A stretch of 64,000 nucleotides of DNA from contig NZ_MKKE01000011.1 of the NCBI RefSeq assembly GCF_001942305.1, forward strand, positions 124,001 through 188,000, read 5' to 3'. Positions 18,631 through 27,860 of this stretch are shown one piece after another; position 1 is the stretch's first letter; each line of letters begins with the position of its first letter. The DNA is from Saccharomonospora sp. CUA-673. GTDB lineage: Bacteria; Actinomycetota; Actinomycetes; Mycobacteriales; Pseudonocardiaceae. Both the position numbers and the translations under genes were made by a program. The notes beneath the pieces were generated by a model. It did no database searches, was not told where the DNA came from, and worked only from the letters and a program-made list of their open reading frames with translations.

Positions 18631-19803
18631 ATGGCACCGAAGACCGGACTGTGGTTCATCGGCGCGCGGGGGTCGGTGGCCACCACCGCGACCGTCGGCG
18701 CGCTCGCGTTGACCGCGGGACTGACGCGGCGCACCGGGTGCGTCACCGATCTGCCCGAGGTGGCGGTCGCCCGGCCGCCCGGAGTGGCCGATCTGCTCAT
18801 CGGCGGCCACGACGTCGCCGGCGACTCGCTGCCGAAACGCGCCGAGGCGCTGGCCGACGGCGGGGTGTTCGGCATCGAGCTCGCGCGGGCGGTGCACGAC
18901 GGGCTCACCCGGGTGGACGCCCGCATCCGGCACGGCGTCGCGAGCACCGCTCCGCACGGGCCCTCCGAGGGAACCCAGCGGGAGGCGGTCGAGCAGATCA
19001 GCCGCGACCTGGCCGGATTCCGCGCGGCGCACGCGTTGGACCGGGTGATCGTCGTGGACGTCGCCACCACCGAGCCCCCGGTCGCCATGACCCCGGAACT
19101 GTCCGATCTGGACACACTGGAGCGGGCATTGGCGGCGGGCGAGTCGCCGTTGCCGGCCAGCTCCCTCTACGCCTACGCGGCGTTCCGGGCCGGGTGCCCG
19201 GTCGTGGCGTTCACGCCGAGCCCCGGACCCCGGCTTCCCGCACTGGCGCAACTGGCCGAGCGGGTGGGACTGCCGTGGGCGGGTTCGGACGGCAAGACCG
19301 GGGAGACGCTGGTCAAGTCGGCGCTCGCGCCGATGTTCGCGACCCGCGCGCTGCGGGTGCGCTCCTGGGCGTCGTACAACCTGCTCGGCGGGGGAGACGG
19401 CAGGGCACTCGCCGACCCGGTGACGGCGACGAGCAAGACGGAGACCAAGGGCAAGGGACTCACCGAGCTGCTGGGCGAGCCGGTGGACGGCCCACTGCAC
19501 ATCGACTACGTCGAAGATCTCGGCGACTGGAAGACGGCGTGGGACATGGTGTCGTTCGAGGGTTTCCTCGGCACCAAGATGTCGATGCAGTTCACCTGGC
19601 AGGGCTGCGATTCCGCGCTCGCCGCGCCGCTGGTGCTCGACCTCGCCCGGTTGGTCGCCCGCGCCCACCAGGCCGGCGAGTCCGGCCCACTCGGCGCGCT
19701 CGGCTTCTTCTTCAAGGACCCCGCAGGCGACTCCGGGCACGACCTGGCCGGCCAGTGGCGCGCCCTCACCGAGTGGTGTGAGCGGCTGGCAGGTGACCGA
19801 TGA
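18631..19803 (+). CDS. inositol-3-phosphate synthase-like protein, first gene of ebo-type operon
   Basis: This divergent member of the myo-inositol-1-phosphate synthase family has 390 residues. Family landmarks are shifted but recognisable: IGARGSVATT at the dinucleotide loop, GSDGKTGETLVKSALAP, SYNLLGGGDG (usual SYNHLGNNDG), SKTETKGKG and DYVEDLGDWKTAWD. The conserved lysines remain, so NAD-dependent cyclisation of a sugar phosphate is plausible, but the product could differ from inositol phosphate. ATG 18631 follows GGAGG. In cyanobacterial ebo clusters a dehydroquinate-synthase-like cyclase (EboD) has the comparable place. It overlaps the next gene by four bases. Confidence 0.85.
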   Translation: MAPKTGLWFIGARGSVATTATVGALALTAGLTRRTGCVTDLPEVAVARPPGVADLLIGGHDVAGDSLPKRAEALADGGVFGIELARAVHDGLTRVDARIRHGVASTAPHGPSEGTQREAVEQISRDLAGFRAAHALDRVIVVDVATTEPPVAMTPELSDLDTLERALAAGESPLPASSLYAYAAFRAGCPVVAFTPSPGPRLPALAQLAERVGLPWAGSDGKTGETLVKSALAPMFATRALRVRSWASYNLLGGGDGRALADPVTATSKTETKGKGLTELLGEPVDGPLHIDYVEDLGDWKTAWDMVSFEGFLGTKMSMQFTWQGCDSALAAPLVLDLARLVARAHQAGESGPLGALGFFFKDPAGDSGHDLAGQWRALTEWCERLAGDR

Positions 19804-20680
19804 AGGCCCGGGACGCGGTCGAGTTGGTACGGCTGCCTGCCGTCCTGACCATTCCCGGCGACAGCCTTGCCGGCGGCGCGGCGGCGGGCTGGCCGTACGG
19901 CACGCGGGGCTGGGCGATGCCGGCCGCCTCGGCGTGCTTCTACCTGGCGGGCATGGCGCTCAACGACTACGCCGACCGGGAGCTGGACGCGTGGAACGCC
20001 CCGAACGCCCGATCCCGTCCGGCAGGGTGCGGCCCGGCGAGGCACTCGCGCTGGCCGCCGGGTTGACCGGCGCGGGCCTGGGCATCGCCGCCGCCGTGGG
20101 CGGTCGCACCGCCGTCCGGATCGCGGTGCCGGTCGCCGCGGCGGCGTGGACCTACGACCTCGTCGCGAAGAACACCCCGGCCGGACCCGCCGTCATGGCA
20201 GCCGCGCGGGGGCTGGACGTGCTGCTCGGAGCTGGGGGTCGACCGCGGAGGGCGGCGCTGCCGGCCTCCGCGGTCGCCGGGCACACGCTCGGCGTCACCA
20301 GCCTGAGCAGGGGCGAGGTGCACGGGGGATCGCGGCGCACCGGCCTCGCGGCACTCGGCACGACGGCGTCGGCGGCGGTGGCGGCGACGGTCGCCGCGTT
20401 GCCGCGCCGTCGCGGCGGCCGCACCGACGACACGCGCCGCGCCGTTGCCGCCGCCGCGTTCGCCGCCACGTACGCGGGCACGGTCGGGCGCGCGCAGGCC
20501 GGCGCCGCGCGCAACCCGGACGCCGCCACGGTCCGCACCGCTACCGGCGCCGGTGTTCGAGGCGTCATCGGATTGCATGCCGCTCTCGTGGCCGGGACCG
20601 GGGCGATCGGGCTCGCCGGGGGACTGCTGGCCGCGGGCCCGATCGCGCGGCTGGCCTCGAAGGTGGTGTCGCCGACATGA
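19800..20680 (+). CDS. UbiA-type prenyltransferase, EboC-like (frame broken near 19991)
   Basis: This integral membrane prenyltransferase probably joins a polyprenyl chain to a polar headgroup. The first Asp-rich motif NDYADRELDA is followed, once one missing G is restored, by VERPERPIPSGRV, the classic UbiA sequence. A second site is WTYDLVAKN. Hydrophobic helices continue to the end at 20680; the repaired length is about 294 residues. ATG 19800 overlaps the upstream stop and the gene's own stop overlaps the next start. Together with the cyclase-like neighbour it suggests synthesis of a cyclitol-containing lipid. Confidence 0.85.
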
Positions 20681-21536
20681 CCCTGCGTTTCGGCTACGGC
20701 ACCAACGGATTCGCCGGACACCGCCTGGATGACGCCCTCGGCGTGCTCGCCGATCTCGGCTACGACGGTGTCGCGCTGACCCTCGACCATCCGCATCTCG
20801 ACCCGTTCGCCCCCGACCTCGCGCCCGCACCGACGACGTGCGCCGCCGTCTTGCCGCGTACGGGCTCGGCGTTGTCGTCGAGACCGGTGCCCGCTACGTC
20901 ATGGACCCGTGGCGCAAACACGAACCGACGCTGGTGTCGGACGCCGGCCGTGAGCGTCGCGTCGACTACCTGCATCGCGCGATCCGCGTCGCGGCCGACC
21001 TCGGCGCGGAGGCGGTGTCGTTCTGGTCGGGGACGGTGCCCGAGGGCGTCGGTCCCCCCGAGGCCTGGGAGCGGCTCACCAGCGGCGTCGAGCAGGTGCT
21101 GGCCGAGGCCGAGCGCCGCGACGTGCGGTGCGCGTTCGAACCGGAGCCGGGCATGTTCGTCGACACGCTGGCGGGGGTGGCGGAGCTGCGCCGCAGGCTC
21201 GGTGATCCCGAACGCCTCACGGTGACCGTCGACGTCGGACACTGTGTCTGCAACGAACCCGCCCCGCCGCAGGACCGCATCCGCGACGTCGGGTCGCCCC
21301 TCGGCAACGTGCAGATCGACGACATGCGCCCCGGGGTGCACGAGCACCTCGAGTTCGGCGACGGCGAGGTCGACCTGCCCGCCACGCTCCGCGCGCTGCT
21401 CGACGTCGGCTATCAGGGGCTGGTCAGCGTGGAGCTGCCCCGGCATTCCCATGCCGCGCCGGCCGTCGCCGCGCGGTCGCTCGACGCGCTGCGCACCGCC
21501 AGGGCAGCGGCACTCGCGGCGGAGGTGACGCTGTGA
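20677..21536 (+). CDS. TIM-barrel sugar isomerase-like protein of ebo-type operon (frame broken near 20823)
   Basis: This is a xylose-isomerase-like TIM barrel. Metal-ligand segments are FEPEPGMFVDT, VDVGHCVCNEP, QIDDMRPGVHEH and SVELPRHSH. It begins MTLRFGYGTNGFAGHRLDDA. One missing G after APDLA interrupts the frame, and ARTDDVRRRLAAYGLGVVVE restores it. The repaired length is about 287 residues. It overlaps both neighbours by four bases (ATGA and GTGA). The exact reaction is unknown. Confidence 0.87.
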
Positions 21537-22201
21537 CACGACCGGACGACCTGCTCGACACCGAAGGCAGAGCCAGGCTCGGCGAGCTGATCGACGAGGT
21601 GACGTCCGCCCCGGAGCGGATCGCGGTGCTGCTGCCCGCCGTGGCGCGCGTCGTCGGCAGGGGGCCGGCCGACCCGGACGACCCCGACGGCATGGTCACG
21701 CCCCGGATCGAGGACCAGGCCAGGGTCGCGCTGGTGCGCGCCGCCGCCCGGAACTGGGATCGGGATGCGCTTGTCACGGAGATCGGCGCGCTGTACCGGC
21801 ACGGCGACGCCGACGAGAAACGCGCCGTCCTGCGCGCCCTGGACCACCTCGACGTGGGCGGCGCAGCGCTCGATCTGGTGGGGGACGCACTGCGCGGCAA
21901 CGACACCCGGCACATCGCGGCGGCACTCGGCGCCTACGCGGCGCGGCACCTGGACGCGCACAGCTGGCGGCACGGCGTGCTGAAGTGCCTGTTCACCGGC
22001 GTTCCGCTGGCGGCGGTGTCCGGGATCGCCGAACGCGGTGACGCCGAGTTGGCCCGCATGGTCGCAGCCTTCGCCGCCGAGCGCCGTGCGGCGGGCCGCG
22101 ACGTCCCGGCGGATGCGGCGTGGCTGCTCGACCAGCTGGCTCCGCAGCGACCGGATCTCGACGGGGCGGTTGTCCCCGACCAGCAACGCGCGCGCCCGTG
22201 A
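21533..22201 (+). CDS. eboA: EboA-domain protein
   Basis: This is a 222-residue all-helical protein of the EboA type, the hallmark gene of ebo metabolite-traffic clusters. Visible features are repeat-like helices and the motif HGVLKCLFTGVPLAAVSGIAER, resembling the conserved core around K-C-F-G-P in EboA proteins. It has no signal peptide or membrane helix. It begins with GTG overlapping the upstream stop, and the TatD gene follows after 12 bases with AGGAGG. The molecular role of EboA is unknown; the family is linked to export of metabolite precursors to the periplasm. Confidence 0.85.
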   Translation: MTRPDDLLDTEGRARLGELIDEVTSAPERIAVLLPAVARVVGRGPADPDDPDGMVTPRIEDQARVALVRAAARNWDRDALVTEIGALYRHGDADEKRAVLRALDHLDVGGAALDLVGDALRGNDTRHIAAALGAYAARHLDAHSWRHGVLKCLFTGVPLAAVSGIAERGDAELARMVAAFAAERRAAGRDVPADAAWLLDQLAPQRPDLDGAVVPDQQRARP

Positions 22202-22213
22202 CTAGGAGGACCG

Positions 22214-23074
22214 ATGCGCATCTTCGACCCCCACATCCACATGACCTCCCGCACCACCGACGACTACGAAGCCATGTACGCGGCCGGGGTCCGCGCGGTC
22301 ACCGAACCGGCGTTCTGGCTCGGCCAGCCGCGCAGCAGCGCTGCGTCGTTCTACGACTACTTCGACTCGCTCCTCGGCTGGGAACGGTTCCGTGCCGCCC
22401 AGTTCGGCATCCGCCACCACTGCACGATCGCGCTCAACCCGAAGGAGGCCAACGATCCCCGGTGCGCCGAGGTGCTGGACGCGTTGCCGCGCTACCTCGC
22501 CAAGGACGGCGTGGTCGCGGTGGGCGAGGTCGGGTTCGACTCGATGACCGACGACGAGGAGAAGGCCTTCGTCCGGCAGCTCGACCTCGCCGGGGAGCAC
22601 GACCTGCCGGTGCTGGTGCACACCCCGCACCGCGACAAGGTGGAGGGCACCCGACGCACCTTGGAACTGGTCGCGGCGTCCGGGCTGCCACCGGAACGCG
22701 TGCTGGTCGATCACCTGAACGAGGTCACTGTCGACCTGGTGGCCGATTCCGGTTGCTGGCTCGGGTTCTCCATCTACCCGGACACCAAAATGGACGAACA
22801 TCGCATGGTCCGGATCCTCGGCGACCACGGCCTGGACCGGATGATCGTCAACTCCGCCGCCGACTGGGGTCGCAGCGACCCGCTGAAGACGGCCAAGACC
22901 GGGCAGGCGATGCGGGACGCCGGCTTCGATGAGGACGACGTCGACCGCGTGTTGTGGCGAAACCCCGTTGAGTTCTACGGCCAGAGTGGACGGCTGCTCC
23001 TCGACCCGATCGACAGCGACCAGACCGCGACGTTCGAGGGCAACTCCGTGCTGCGCGGCCAGCGTCCGGCGTGA
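22214..23074 (+). CDS. TatD family metal-dependent hydrolase, EboB-like
   Basis: This TIM-barrel amidohydrolase of the TatD type has 286 residues. Metal ligands are visible in order: HIH at residues 7-9 (FDPHIHM), Glu in VAVGEVGFDS, His in LVHTPHRD, His in VDHLNE and Asp in NSAADWG. ATG 22214 follows AGGAGG. It lies directly after eboA, the order found in ebo clusters, so it should act on the pathway intermediate rather than as a general nuclease. The substrate is not known. Confidence 0.88.
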   Translation: MRIFDPHIHMTSRTTDDYEAMYAAGVRAVTEPAFWLGQPRSSAASFYDYFDSLLGWERFRAAQFGIRHHCTIALNPKEANDPRCAEVLDALPRYLAKDGVVAVGEVGFDSMTDDEEKAFVRQLDLAGEHDLPVLVHTPHRDKVEGTRRTLELVAASGLPPERVLVDHLNEVTVDLVADSGCWLGFSIYPDTKMDEHRMVRILGDHGLDRMIVNSAADWGRSDPLKTAKTGQAMRDAGFDEDDVDRVLWRNPVEFYGQSGRLLLDPIDSDQTATFEGNSVLRGQRPA

Positions 23075-23083
23075 GGGGGCTGT

Positions 23084-24283
23084 ATGCGCTTCGCTCACCC
23101 CGACGGCAGCATCGTCCATCTCGCGTACTGCACCAACGTCCACCCGGCCGAGGACGTCGACGGCCTGATGCACCAGCTCCGGGTGTTCGGTGGCGGCATC
23201 CGCGCGGAGCTCGACGTCGACCGGCTCGGCGTCGGGCTGTGGTTGCCGGCGCCGCTGGCCGCGCACCTTGCCGACCATCCGGACCTCGACCGGCTCCGGA
23301 CCGCGCTGGACGACCACGGGCTCGAGGTCGTCACGCTGAACGCCTTTCCGTACCAGGGGTTCCACGACCCGGTGGTGAAGAAGGCGGTGTACAGCCCCGA
23401 TTGGGTGGAGACGCGACGACTGGACTACACCCTGACGTGCGCACGCGTGCTGGCGCGGTTGCTGCCGGACGATGCCGCGCGCGGCAGCATCTCGACGCTG
23501 CCGCTGGCGTGGCGGACGCCGTGGCACGCCGACCGTCGCCTGCGGGCGCGTGAGTTGCTGGACCGGCTGGCGGAAGGGCTCGCCAAGCAGACTGCCGAGA
23601 CCGGCAGGCCGATCCGGGTCGGGCTGGAACCCGAGCCCGGCTGCGTGGTGGAGACGGTCGACGAGGCGATCGACCAGCTCTCCGGCATCGACACCGACCA
23701 CATCGGACTGTGCGTGGACGCCTGCCATCTTGCGGTGGCGTTCGAGGACCCGGCGTCGGCGGTGCGGCGGCTCACCGACGCCGGACTGCCGATCGTGAAG
23801 ACCCAGGCCTCGGCGGCGTTGCACGTTGCGGCACCGGGCGACGTAGCGACCCGTCAGGCGTTGTCGTCGTACGCCGAGGACCGGTTCCTGCACCAGGTTC
23901 GCGAGCGCGGCCCGTCGCAAATCGCTGAGCGTGAGGACTGCTCGCAGGTCCGCACCATCGGCGTGGACGACCTTCCCGAGGCCGTCGACGGCCGGCGCGC
24001 GTTGCGGGGCGCCGGGCCGTGGCGCGTGCATTTCCACGTGCCGATCCATCGACGTCCCGAACCACCGCTGGAGTCCACACAGGACGAACTCGGCGAGACG
24101 CTGGACGCGCTGCTCGGCGGTCCGGCCGCGGTGACCGACCACGTCGAGATGGAGACCTACACCTGGTCGGTGCTGCCGGAATCGCAGCGACCGGGCAGCG
24201 ATGCCGAGCTGATCTCCGGCCTTGCGGAGGAACTGCGCTGGGTCGCCGACCGGATGCGGCGAGCCGGATTGGAGAGCACATGA
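23084..24283 (+). CDS. eboE: metabolite traffic protein EboE
   Basis: This 399-residue TIM-barrel protein matches EboE. It opens with VHLAYCTNVHPAEDVDGL, a characteristic start, and has LNAFPYQGFHDPVVKKAVYSPDW, GLEPEPGCVVET and GLCVDACHLAVAFE carrying likely metal ligands. GAGGGGGC lies upstream of ATG 23084, ten bases after the TatD gene. Its stop overlaps the phosphodiesterase start (ATGA). EboE is required for metabolite export in cyanobacterial ebo clusters; its reaction has not been defined. Confidence 0.87.
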   Translation: MRFAHPDGSIVHLAYCTNVHPAEDVDGLMHQLRVFGGGIRAELDVDRLGVGLWLPAPLAAHLADHPDLDRLRTALDDHGLEVVTLNAFPYQGFHDPVVKKAVYSPDWVETRRLDYTLTCARVLARLLPDDAARGSISTLPLAWRTPWHADRRLRARELLDRLAEGLAKQTAETGRPIRVGLEPEPGCVVETVDEAIDQLSGIDTDHIGLCVDACHLAVAFEDPASAVRRLTDAGLPIVKTQASAALHVAAPGDVATRQALSSYAEDRFLHQVRERGPSQIAEREDCSQVRTIGVDDLPEAVDGRRALRGAGPWRVHFHVPIHRRPEPPLESTQDELGETLDALLGGPAAVTDHVEMETYTWSVLPESQRPGSDAELISGLAEELRWVADRMRRAGLEST

Positions 24284-25659
24284 GTACGAACAAGGTCCTG
24301 CTGCTCAACATCGTCGGACTGACCCCACGGCTGCTGGCGCACGCGCCACGTCTGCGCGCGCTCGCCGCGGACGGCTGGCAGGCGCAGCTCGACACCGTGC
24401 TGCCCGCCGTCACGTGCTCGGTGCAATCGACGATGCTCACCGGACGTTCGCCGCGTGAGCACGGCATCGTCGGGAACGGCTGGTACTTCCGGGACCTCGG
24501 CGAGGTCCACCTGTGGCGGCAGCACAACCGGCTGGTCCGCGGGGAGAAGGTGTGGGAGACCGCGCGGCGCGCCGATCCCGGCTACCGCGCGGCCAACGTG
24601 TGCTGGTGGTACGCCATGGGCGCCAGCACCGACTGGACCATCACACCGCGCCCGGTCTATCACGCCGACGGGCGCAAGTCCCCGGACTGCTATGCGCGTC
24701 CGCCGGCGCTGCACGACGAGCTCACCGCGGAGCTGGGCGCGTTCCCGTTGTTCAACTACTGGGGTCCGACGGCGTCGTTGCGTTCCAGCGAGTGGGTGGT
24801 CGCGGCGTCCCGGCGGCTGCTGCCGGATGCGGACCTGACGCTGGCGTACGTCCCGCACCTCGACTACGACCTGCAACGCCACGGCCCCGACAGTCCGCAG
24901 GCCCTTGCCGCCGTGCGCGACGTCGACCGCACCGTCGCGCCGCTGCTGGACGACGCCCAGGCGTGCGGCGCCACGGTCGTCGTGGTGAGCGAGTACGGCA
25001 TCACGCCCGCGTCGCGGCCGGTCGACGTCAACCGGATGTTGCGGACTTCCGGGTTGCTGGAGGTCTACACCCAGGAGGGGATGGAGTACCTGGACCCGTG
25101 GACGTCGCGGGCGTTCGCGGTGGCCGACCACCAGGTCGCGCACGTCTACGTCGCCGACCCGGCCGACGTCGGGGCGGTGGCGAAGCTGTGCCAGGACCTG
25201 CCCGGCGTGGACCTGGTGTTGGACCGCGAGGCACAGGCGGACTACGGCATCGACCACGAGCGTGCGGGCGAGTTGGTGCTGGTCGCGGAGCAGGGCGCGT
25301 GGTTCACCTACTACTACTGGCTCGACGACGCGCGTGCGCCGGACTTCGCGCGCGGCGTCGACATCCACCGCAAGCCTGGCTACGACCCGGCCGAGCTGTT
25401 CCTCGACCCGGCCGATCCGAGGGCGAAGGCGCGGGCCGCGCTCGGGCTGGCGAAGAAGAAACTGGGACTGCGGTACACGATGAACGTCGTGCCGACGGAC
25501 GGGCGCTGGGTGCAGGGCACGCACGGGCGGCTGCCCGACGACCCCGCCGACGGCCCGGTGTTGCTGTGCAGCGACCCGGGCACGCGCCGCGACCACCTCG
25601 CCGCCGCGGACGTCCGGGACCTGGTCCTCGAGTCGGCCGGGGTACCGGAAGCGACGTGA
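24280..25659 (+). CDS. alkaline-phosphatase-superfamily phosphodiesterase, EboF-like
   Basis: This is a nucleotide pyrophosphatase/type I phosphodiesterase-like enzyme of 459 residues. LDTVLPAVTCSVQSTMLTG places the nucleophilic Thr (usually PTxTxPN) at about residue 45. YVPHLDYDLQRHG fits a metal site, and GTHGRLP a later His. The usual second metal pair in SDHGM reads SEYGI here, so Glu and Tyr replace Asp and His. There is no signal peptide, which argues for a cytoplasmic enzyme. It is the last gene of the overlapping run and occupies the EboF position. Confidence 0.85.
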   Translation: MSTNKVLLLNIVGLTPRLLAHAPRLRALAADGWQAQLDTVLPAVTCSVQSTMLTGRSPREHGIVGNGWYFRDLGEVHLWRQHNRLVRGEKVWETARRADPGYRAANVCWWYAMGASTDWTITPRPVYHADGRKSPDCYARPPALHDELTAELGAFPLFNYWGPTASLRSSEWVVAASRRLLPDADLTLAYVPHLDYDLQRHGPDSPQALAAVRDVDRTVAPLLDDAQACGATVVVVSEYGITPASRPVDVNRMLRTSGLLEVYTQEGMEYLDPWTSRAFAVADHQVAHVYVADPADVGAVAKLCQDLPGVDLVLDREAQADYGIDHERAGELVLVAEQGAWFTYYYWLDDARAPDFARGVDIHRKPGYDPAELFLDPADPRAKARAALGLAKKKLGLRYTMNVVPTDGRWVQGTHGRLPDDPADGPVLLCSDPGTRRDHLAAADVRDLVLESAGVPEAT

Positions 25660-25717
25660 CATTCGGGCAGTGCGTTCACGGCTGAGCCCGGATTCGGTGG
25701 CCCCTAGGGTGGCTGTC

Positions 25718-26332
25718 ATGGCGATTCGTGCCGTGGTGTTCGACATTGGCGACGTGCTGGAGATCGCGCCTGACCTCGGTGTCAGGAGGCGGTGGGAGCT
25801 CAGGCTCGGTCTGGCGGAGGGGGAGATCGGCCGACGGCTGGCGGACATCTGGGCGGCCGGCGCCATCGGCGCTGTCGCCGAGGATGAGGTGCGTCAGGCG
25901 ATGCGCGATCGACTCGACCTTCCCGGGGAACACGTCGATGCGATCATGGCCGATGTCTGGGAGCAGTATCTGGGCACCGGCAACGCCGAGTTGATCGAGT
26001 ACTGCCGGGGGCTGCGTCCCCGCTATCGCACCGGCATCCTGAGCAACAGCTTCGTCGGCGCTCGCGAACGGGAACAAGCCGCATACGGGTTCGAAGAGCT
26101 CGTGGACGACATCGTCTACTCGCACGAGGTCGGCATGAGCAAGCCTGATCCGCGGATCTACCAGCTCACCTGTGACCGCCTCGAGGTGCGCCCCAAGGAC
26201 ATGATCTTCGTCGACGATCTGGAGCCCAACATCGCCGCGGCGCGTGCCGTCGGGATCCACGGGATCCACTACCGGAACAACGCTCAGGCGATCGCCGAGA
26301 TCGAGGAGCTGCTGACGTCAGTCGGTGGGTGA
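25718..26332 (+). CDS. HAD superfamily hydrolase
   Basis: This HAD phosphatase of subfamily IA has 204 residues. Motif I is VVFDIGDVL (nucleophile Asp and +4 type spacing with Gly-Asp), motif II ILSNS, motif III Lys in GMSKPDPRIYQ, and motif IV IFVDDLEPNI. ATG 25718 is seven bases after TAGGGT, so the message may be leaderless and independent of the ebo-type operon. It could remove phosphate from a small metabolite; no substrate can be named. Confidence 0.87.
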   Translation: MAIRAVVFDIGDVLEIAPDLGVRRRWELRLGLAEGEIGRRLADIWAAGAIGAVAEDEVRQAMRDRLDLPGEHVDAIMADVWEQYLGTGNAELIEYCRGLRPRYRTGILSNSFVGAREREQAAYGFEELVDDIVYSHEVGMSKPDPRIYQLTCDRLEVRPKDMIFVDDLEPNIAAARAVGIHGIHYRNNAQAIAEIEELLTSVGG

Positions 26333-26421
26333 ACCACCGCCCTGCGGAGCACCGTCCTCCGTCGTTTGTCCAGTTCACCGCCGGCGAGGTCCCGGCTCGA
26401 CCTCGACCTCGGTGCGTGGTC

Positions 26422-27805
26422 TCAGATCGAGCCGCTGCCTTCGCGGAGCGGCACGGGAGGGAGGGCTCGGTCGCCTGCCTCGGGGTCGAAGTAGCGGTTG
26501 GCCGGCCGGGGCAGGCCGTAGTGTTCCCGCAACGTTGCGGTGCGGTACTCGGAGCGGAACAGGCCGCGCTCGCGCAGGATCGGCACCACCTGCTCGACGA
26601 AGTCGGTCAAGCCTGCCGGCAGGACCGGGGGCATCACGTTGAACCCGTCGGCGCGCCCGAACGCCACCAGTCCTCGATCACGTCGGCGATCTGCTCCGGC
26701 GTGCCCGCCGTGACGTAGTGCCCGCGGCGCCGGCGAGCTGATGCAACAGTTCGCGCAACGTCGGACGTTGCTGTGAAACCAGCCGGTGAATCAGTTCGGC
26801 CCTGCTCTGCGCCGCTTGCACGGTTGCCGGGTCCGGCAGGTCGTCCGGTGACAGTCGCGAGTCGAGGTCGAGGTGCGACAGGTCGACGCCGCCGAACCGC
26901 GCAGACAGGTGCCCCAGGCCCACCTCCGGCACGGTCAACGCGTTCAGCTCGTCCCACAACGCCTCGGCCTCCGCCTCGGTGGAGGCCACCGCCGGACTGA
27001 TCCCCGGCAGAATCAAGACATGGTCGGGATCCCGGCCCAGATCCTTCGCCCGGGTCTTCAGGTCGGTGGCGAACTCGATCGCCGTCGCCTTCTCCAAGTG
27101 CGCGGTGAACACAGCCTCCGCATACCGGGCCGCGAACCTCCGTCCGTGCTCGGAGGAACCCGCTTGCACGAGCAGGGGATACCCCTGCGGCGGCCGGGGA
27201 ATGTTCAACGGCCCCGCGACCCGGTAGTGCTCGCCGTCGTGCGCGATCCGCGTCACCTGTGACGTATCGACGTAGCGTCCCGACTCCACATCGTCGACCC
27301 GGGCATCGTCGGCCCAGCTGTCCCACAGCTTCGTGACCACGTCCAGGTACTCGAAAGCCCGGCCGTAGCGCTCGTCGTGGCCGAGCAGATCGTTGTCGCC
27401 GAAGTTCGCGCTCGCCGCCCGGAGCCAGCTGGTCACGATGTTCCAGCCGACCCGACCACCACTGATGTGATCGAGCGAGGCGAACTGCCTGGCCAGGTTG
27501 TACGGCTCGGTGTAACTGCTCGACGCCGTCCCGATCAGCCCGATGTGCGTCGTCACCTGCGACAGCGCAGCCAACGCCGTCAACGGCTCCAACCCGCCCC
27601 GTGCGGCGTGTTCGATCTCGCTGCCCAGCGCGAGGTGGTCGGCCAGGAAAACGGAGTCGAACGTGCCGCGCTCGGCGATCTGCGCGATCTCGGCGAGATG
27701 GGCGATGTCGGTCAGGGCTGTGCGACCCGCCCGAGGATGACGCCATCCTGCCTCGTGATGGCCGCGGCCGTGGATGAACACGTTCAGATGCAACTGCCTG
27801 GACAC
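26422..27805 (-). CDS. LLM-class flavin-dependent monooxygenase, NtaA/DszA type (two frame breaks)
   Basis: This FMNH2-dependent monooxygenase belongs to the nitrilotriacetate/dibenzothiophene-sulfone group. Segments LHLNVFIHGRGHHEAGW, SSYTEPYNLARQFASLDH and SGGRVGWNIVTS are diagnostic. GTG 27805 is preceded by AGGAG. Two single-base losses, near 26727 and 26651, split the C-terminus; the pieces GHYVTAGTPEQIADVIEDWW and DGFNVMPPVLPAGL rejoin to give about 462 residues, normal for the family. It is the last gene of the ABC operon and probably oxidises the imported organosulfur or amine compound. Confidence 0.88.
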
Positions 27806-27860
27806 AGGGTCTCCTTCATCGACGATCACGCCAACGGCGTTGTGCTGGGGTCGGGTGCGG

